A stretch of 64,000 nucleotides of DNA, from the NCBI GenBank assembly GCA_022496805.1, contig CM040103.1, positions 6,404,001 to 6,468,000 on the forward strand. The letters are read 5' to 3'. Both the position numbers and the translations under genes were made by a program. Positions 58,100 to 64,000 of this stretch are shown here, one piece after another (position 1 is the stretch's first letter; the number at the start of each line of letters is the position of its first letter). Below the pieces are notes generated by a model. That model was not told where the DNA came from and searched no databases. It was given only the letters and a program-made list of their open reading frames with translations. Source of the stretch: Pohlia nutans. Its lineage: Eukaryota; Streptophyta; Bryopsida; Bryales; Mniaceae.

Positions 58100-59640
58100 C
58101 ATGATGTTAGTTTAACTCCATTCTCTTGTCTTTGGAAGACTATCAAATCTCGTGCCCTAATGCTTTATAGATACATGAAGCCAAAAAAACATTGTCATGA
58201 CACACCACTAGCTTTGACCAATTCCATAGCAAAGTATCAAAACAAAGACGTTGTCTTATTTTTAAAAAAGGAGGAAGTTCAAGACATGTTCTTGGAAGAG
58301 CTTGCTAGGTTGTCCTTGCACGATGCACCCCTCTCGAGTGCTTTGTGCATTAGCTTGGATAATTAGCGCACAAAACTACAAAGCTCATCAAATTTGGGGA
58401 TGGTGAAATTGGGGTTGCACTTGAACTAAGCCAAAGTTGCGTGCCTAGTGGCGATGACATCAAAACTCCTTCATTTAGATTCATAAAATGATGTCCTCTT
58501 TCCCCCCACTCGCATGAAACAAATTATTCTATTGACTACTTGCCAGTACCATACATTGCATTAACATTTGTGCCTCATCCTCCATCTCTTGCATCAAATC
58601 ATTGCATTAATACTACTATCGGGGTCATCAAATTAGTTACCCTCTTCTAATTTGCTTTTAAAATTGGTGCTTGCCCACTACTAGAATGTGGGGGCTTTGC
58701 AACATTTGTAAGCAACGTTTATATAACTTAGTAATCTTTGAGGAAAGAAGCAATGTTTGTCTTTGGGCATCATTTTGGAGGTGATAGCAACGTTTTGTAT
58801 TTCCGATGATGTTCTCACGATGTTCATAAGCCAAGCCATTTATCCCATAAGGTTTGTCGAGGGATGAGTGAGGCCAAGGATACTGATTGTGAAGCCGGCC
58901 GTTGGTACACGGTATGATGCACAATCTATTACCATATCATATATTATACGGTATACAATATATTATACGGTATACCATATATTATACGGTATACCATATG
59001 ATGTACATTATGTTGTATAATGTAAAATATAATATACAATACTAAATACATTGTAATTTATACTATACTTTAAATATGGTATATTACATTGTAAACTACC
59101 CACAATAAATTCATGCAGTAAACCATCTATTAGTAGATTCGCACAATAAATTCCTACGGTAGGTTCCTAGAGTAATTTACCACAAGAACATATTGGAAAC
59201 ACATGAATAACCCATTCCCACTCATGTAATAAATGTTGCAAAAGTTTGCATCAGAACGTAGCAAAAGCTTGCACCAAAATGTTGTATAATAACAACAACA
59301 TTTTTGGCGTAGCTAATGCAGCCCACTCAAAGTGCCTTCCTAATGTTCATGGCAACGTCCATATGACCCTTGACTGTCCAAATTCTTAAATAATATTCAA
59401 TTTACTTTATTTCATGAACCTCTAAATACATCTTTGTTCTAATTCCCATACTCATTTGATCTACAATTTCATGAATTATATTCTTTTCCCATCATTTCAT
59501 GAACCTTTTAGACTTACCACTTTATTCACTATTCATGCTACTAAGTTATTCACTCCACCTAAAATCCCCCCAAACTGAATGCATCGTCTTTGCAACCTTT
59601 TATTCTTTTTCAATGATCTCTCCCTCTGTCCTCATTACTA
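58100..59640. other. Intergenic DNA beside the transposase remnant
   Basis: May hold a further eroded part of the Harbinger element (N-terminal side up to about 58,400), but I cannot read a family motif. A frame at 58658-58924 (minus) is unrecognised. Confidence 0.4.
58938..58998. repeat. 19-base tandem repeat, about three units
   Basis: The unit ATATTATACGGTATACCAT is repeated with one variant, followed by about 100 bases of TATA-rich degenerate continuation. Confidence 0.8.
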
Positions 59641-59641
59641 A

Positions 59642-59780
59642 GGGCCTCTTTACACTGGAGGCGAGAAGCCGTGAGGAAAGAAATTTCACCCAATGGGAGG
59701 CTTAGAAACCGAAAAGACCAATTTCTCATTGGCAATTTTTTTTCTCATCACGGCTTCTTGCCTGTAGTGTAAAGAGTCCC
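59642..59780. mobile_element. Very short Harbinger-like element, 139 bases
   Basis: The tips are GGGCCTCTTTACACTGGAGG and, on the right, CCTGTAGTGTAAAGAGTCCC, with further pairing of AGAAGCCGTGA and TCACGGCTTCT. Flanks are TAA and TCA, so the target duplication is imperfect. Confidence 0.72.
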
Positions 59781-59887
59781 TCAATGAAAGCTCTAATTGT
59801 TGTTGAAGCTCCACCGCCCATGGTTACCATATCACAAGGTCGACTGTATTGAGATGAACTCATTGTCTCTTGCCACTCATTCCGGAT

Positions 59888-59951
59888 CCTATTAATCTCA
59901 ATTTAACAAATCCTATTAATCCCAGTTTAACAAATCCTATTAATTTCAATT
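59888..59951. repeat. 24-base tandem repeat, about 2.5 units
   Basis: Units reading ATCCTATTAATC.CA.TTTA occur three times with small changes. Confidence 0.75.
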
Positions 59952-60033
59952 AGAGTCAACGAGATAAAGCTCGTTTGTCATCCATCCACAATTTAGAAAT
60001 TTTCATTCATAAGCTGTTTTGGGGGCTAATGTT

Positions 60034-60148
60034 CACTAAAAGAAATGCATGTTTTTGACGTTTTTATTTATTTTTTAACGTTAAACTGAACATAAAAGTG
60101 TCATACATCACTCTTGAATTCATCACTTTGAACATGCATTTCTTAGTG
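60034..60148. mobile_element. Foldback short element with CACTAA tips
   Basis: The ends CACTAAAAGAAATGCATG and CATGCATTTCTTAGTG are inverted; flanks are GTT and GTG. The CACTA-like tip suggests the same superfamily, but the interior differs from the four CACTAGTAG copies. Confidence 0.55.
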
Positions 60149-60712
60149 GTGGCATTTTAGGGTAAAAGCATGAACAACATTTAGCAGCATAGACGCATGG
60201 TACGGGAGGGTGTTGTAAGAGGAGGAGGTTATGGTAGGCATTGAGGATGGTAGAAATGGGCCCAACATGGTAGCATCACGTGGCTTTCAATTCCTTACGT
60301 GTATCCAAAAATTAGGAAATATGTTTACAATGTGTGCTTTTTAAAAAGGGTCATAGTTGTCTCTCATCTTCTCATACTATATTTGCTACAAATTGTTGGT
60401 GTTAGGTCGGGTTTGTCTTGAAATTAGTGGGTCACAGTGGCATGAAAATTGTTGGTGAATGCAACCGGCCTTTATAGGGTCCTTTTAGAAGGTTGTTTAG
60501 ATTGCAAAGGAATGTGCATGCCTTTAGATTATGCACACATCTTTGCATTGGAGACGAATGATACGGGAGGTTGCCGTTAGAGCAAGCGCAATGATATTAA
60601 TGTGAAGCAATTTTCCGTACGGTAGCCATAAGAGACTACATAAATGATGCTAGACACGGCAGGTTATTGTCGCAGCGTGCATATACATTTTGAATTGGAT
60701 CACAGTTTCATC

Positions 60713-60987
60713 CTCGGGGGGTGCACTCTACATTATGTTTGAGAATCACGTGCATTCATGACCCCTTCTAAAAACCCCCTTTATACGAGAGGCTATATGT
60801 CTAAAATACCTTTGTATACAGATGTATTCCGTTTTAAATATATGTTTATATAGTGTAAGTATACGTGAATATTTTCAGTTCTAAATGTGTTTATTGTATG
60901 TATACGTAATACGGTAGTGTTCAAATTAATACCCCTTCTGTGCACTCACGTATACTCGTACATGTTTAGTACAGTGCACCCCCTGAG
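60713..60987. mobile_element. hAT-like short element, 275 bases
   Basis: The left end CTCGGGGGGTGCACTCTAC and the right end GTACAGTGCACCCCCTGAG are inverted, with pairing extending over about 55 bases per arm. The same eight bases, GTTTCATC, stand at 60705-60712 and 60988-60995. An eight-base target duplication is the hAT signature. Confidence 0.8.
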
Positions 60988-61699
60988 GTTTCATCTCATT
61001 CTTTTGTACTACATCTAGTCTTAATTGTTGGTGTTTCTTTGGTTTAAATAAGGGCATGCACAACCCCTTGCAACCTAAACAGCCCTCTAAAAGGACCTTT
61101 CCAAGGTTGATTTCCTCCACTAGTGATTCTCACCCCGCTTTGGCCCACCAAATTACAACTGAGACTAAGCTAACACCAATAATGTATTGCAAATGTAGTA
61201 TAAGAGAATGAGATGCAATTGTAGTATTTTTTGCATGGCCACTTTTGAACCCAAGTCAATGCAATTTTGGCTTGGTCAAAATTTCAAATACTCATAAGTT
61301 TGTAATTCTAGAAAAGTATGTACTATAATAACACCAAATTCAACCGTTGGATAGGACATTAACTTGATGAAGTATCTCTAAAAACATGTTTCATGATGAA
61401 GAAGTTCATGAGGAAGAAGATATGGATGAAAACAATTATCCATGAACTCCACATGGTCGGTTGGGCCTTTAAAGATCAAAAAGCACTGATGGTCTATCCA
61501 CCTTGGCAGTGAATCGATAGCTCTACCTTTTATGACCCCCACCAATACATGGAAGCCTGAACTTAGAGCTTGTTTACATGTGGAACCCAATGGACATCAA
61601 CTACATGTGATCATTGCGGAAAACCTTCAAAAATTAAATCGAGTGCAACTGTGTCCACTCTACCTATACATGATTCTTTCAATAAGGAATAGTAACTAT

Positions 61700-62175
61700 T
61701 CTTTTCTATAAGTGACATATGTGTGCAAAACAAATATTATGCCATCAAGGAGATGATTTGTGAAAATTTTATGCCTCTTTTCGTGTTGGAGTGATTCACC
61801 AAAAATTTCCAGGATTTTAGTCTAAATATGCTCTTGAAAAAATAAATTCATAAAATTAAACAACCAAAAAATCTCCAAAAATCACTACACTTAGAGTATT
61901 ACATTTCAACCCATCACAACAAATTTCATTCACAAATTTTCAATGTCTTGTTTGTAATTCATTTAACAAATGTTTCCGAATTTCAAGTTTCAAATTTTAC
62001 ACAAAATACTAGTGATAGCAATTACAGATCTAACCGTATGAATAGAATCTAAAATTTATAACGTACAACATCAAGTATTATTTGTACATCAAGTTCAAAA
62101 TATCCTCTTGGTTGCATTTTATGACGCATTTTTGCAAAAAAGTCAAATTTGGAGAGGGATGAGGAAATGTAGGGA
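61700..62175 (+). mobile_element. Partial TTAA short element, family 2
   Basis: It holds the family-2 core (AAAAATCACTACACTTAGAG and the CCCATCACAACAAATTTCATT block) and a decayed right tip (AAATGTAGGGATTACA). No clean left terminus. Confidence 0.6.
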
Positions 62176-62624
62176 TTACACAACTTTTGTAATGATGCGC
62201 AGATTTGGTTGAAAATCACCTTTAAGACATATAGTGCAATTTGGCTTCATTTCCGATCAAGGTCACGTCTTCTAAGCCGTCTTTTGTTTGAGAGGTGTGG
62301 CAGAGAGTTGTAATGAATCTAACCTGGTTTCTGACGGGATGGGTTGTAAATTTTTTTCATGGAAGCTATCTAATCCGTTGGTCAATGTCAAGTTGGTTTC
62401 TAAATGGAAACAATCCCTTCTTCTATGATTGATAGTCTCATCGCCCATCCACACTAAGCCCCTATTGCATTTGCCTTTGCATAAATTTCCGAAATGGAGG
62501 CTTATCTTTTTTTGCTGCAACTATTGTTCAAGCGCTAAAGCTATTCAAACTCAGAATTATCTTCTTGAAGTGGAGTTCAAGTGGAGTTCTCCTCCTACAA
62601 TTATATTTTCATGAATAGTTTCCA

Positions 62625-62727
62625 TGGTCGAGGCTCTTGATTTGGGAGAGCGTGTAGAAACTCTCCTTTAGTATTGGGGAGGTCACGAGTTTCACATCTC
62701 ATAGTGGGTGCAGGGCCTTGCTTCAGA
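62625..62727 (+). repeat. SINE-like repeat, copy 2
   Basis: GGGAGAGCGTGTAGAAACTC, then GGTCACGAGTTTCACATCTC (B-box-like) and GTGCAGGGCCTTG. It lies directly before the Harbinger-like element at 62743. Confidence 0.5.
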
Positions 62728-62742
62728 CGATTCTCAAACTCA

Positions 62743-63106
62743 AGGCCGCTTCACACTATGGCCGAAGGTCGAGAGGCCGTCGATATCCATCAATCAAATT
62801 GCAAAAAACCATGGTTTCGGCCTCTCGACCCTTCACACTAGAGGCCAAAGTCCAAAGGCCGTGGACCTTCAAAATGCTTACATGGCAACACTTTTTGACC
62901 AAGGTGACGGCCTCTTGAGAGGAAGTTTGGGTCCTACATTTTGCAAGACCCATCACTATGGTCGAGAGGCCCTCGATTTCTTTTCATAAAAAATGAAAAC
63001 TATATTTTTATTGCTATTTTCAGTAGATTTCTTTGGACTCTCAACAAATTTTGGACTCTCAATCCCACGACCTCTCGACTTGAACGGCCATAGTGTGAAG
63101 CGGCCC
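62743..63106. mobile_element. Harbinger-like short element, sister of 33676-34017
   Basis: The tips are AGGCCGCTTCACACTATGGC and GCCATAGTGTGAAGCGGCCC, with TCA on both sides (62740-62742, 63107-63109). Interior text such as CGGCCTCTCGACCCTTCACA is shared with the sister copy. Confidence 0.82.
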
Positions 63107-63109
63107 TCA

Positions 63110-64000
63110 CTATAGACTAGTTTTGCAGTCTTTTTGAACTCCAAACAAGTCCAAGGTGAGTTTAGGGTTTTCTTCCACTTTGACACACTCTTTTCAATTA
63201 TCTCTCTTGTGCAACTGCATTACAGTGGTACAAGTAAAGCCATGCTCCTTTTTTTTAGCGTAGTTGTGTTCCTTTCTATCATACGTTAGAGTAAATTTCT
63301 AATTTCTAATTTTATATTTCTCCTTTGACAGCAGATCCCCTCAAAGTTACCTGACGCATTGCATGCATGCGTCAGCATTGGTGTAAGTATGTGAATGCCA
63401 TCATGCATAACTTACAGTAGGGGAGGAGATTTCTAAGCTGAAGCCTGGCACAAGCACACAAAATGTTTGCATTATTCTTTGTGCTTGTCATCTAGTCAGA
63501 GGCAAAACAAAACTTTTTCTTCTGAATCTTAGTTACATTTTTGCCCTGAACTTTATTTGGAGATTATTAGGTCGAGAGACTACCGTAAAGGACCTTGATG
63601 ACGAAGCCCTTTTTGAAATTTGGAAAATTTGGAAAAAGGTAACTACATTTGGTTTTAAAGTGAAGGCCGGCGGCCACAATAATACCTCCTTGGGAATTTA
63701 TAATAAGAATATGAGATGTAGTGGGTTATTAAAAGGTCCAAAGACTTATTTAGGGTGATCTATCAGTTCAGGATTAGATTACAAATGACGTCCAATTAAC
63801 AACGCCCCCACCAACCAGGCCCCACTACAACAAGGAGTGGGTCTGGCCGTCTAGCCAGCCGCTTGTCTATTTTTAATAACACCAAACCTTTTGTTTTAGG
63901 TCTATTATTTTATATACAGTATGTAAAGAAAAAAATTGTGGGTTTGATCCATAGAAATGAATAATTCTGGGAGAATGGAAAAGGTCAACTGGCGGGGTGC
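63110..64000. other. Intergenic DNA, nothing recognised
   Basis: Contains the palindrome at 63352; no gene to the end of the window. Confidence 0.5.
63352..63376. repeat. Near-perfect palindrome
   Basis: CTGACGCAT, GCATGC and ATGCGTCAG make a 24-base interrupted palindrome. Confidence 0.7.

Overview
This is AT-rich nuclear DNA from a land plant. The evidence is one spliced plant-type cytochrome P450 gene (CYP78A family) set in a large, gene-poor landscape of plant-type transposable-element remains: CACTA-like, Stowaway-like, PIF/Harbinger-like and hAT-like short elements, a LINE-type retroelement fragment, and an unusually large set of TTAA-flanked, piggyBac-like elements. The species cannot be fixed from the sequence. 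Prominent piggyBac-like DNA and few recognisable LTR retrotransposons make me think of a spore-bearing plant rather than a typical flowering plant, but that is only inference.

Layout. 1-13,600: no host gene; a repeat-dense stretch with TTAA elements (2356-2885, a nested group at 3117-5007, 8847-9388) and a large Harbinger-like element (5759-7076) with a second element abutting it (7080-7435). 13,611-15,440: the CYP78A gene on the minus strand, two exons and one 210-base intron, the only host protein gene I can support. 15,441-20,100: upstream DNA, an inverted repeat, and a nest of two TTAA elements. 20,150-22,735: a broken LINE-type reading frame with RNase H, a zinc-knuckle and a nuclease-like C terminus. 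23,000-42,000: mostly intergenic DNA carrying many short elements of at least five superfamilies. 42,040-43,930: a GC-rich island full of CCGG, of unclear origin. 49,091-54,470: a 5,380-base piggyBac-like element with perfect 13-base terminal inverted repeats, TTAA target duplications and a decayed transposase; a neighbouring duplication preserves what looks like its empty target site. 55,746-56,998: a second large Harbinger-like element. 57,585-58,085: remains of a PIF/Harbinger transposase. The rest is short elements and simple repeats.

How the parts relate. The P450 is a stand-alone gene. The other content forms families: the piggyBac-like element is a candidate relative of the source that moved the TTAA/CCCYTWA short elements, and the Harbinger transposase remnant fits the many elements ending in GGG..TTTACACT or GAGCATCC with three-base target duplications. 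Both transposases seen here are inactivated. The strongest unusual signals are the piggyBac-like system as a whole (large element, short-element swarm, nested insertions and empty site) and the LINE-type fragment whose RNase H catalytic glutamate has become a stop codon.
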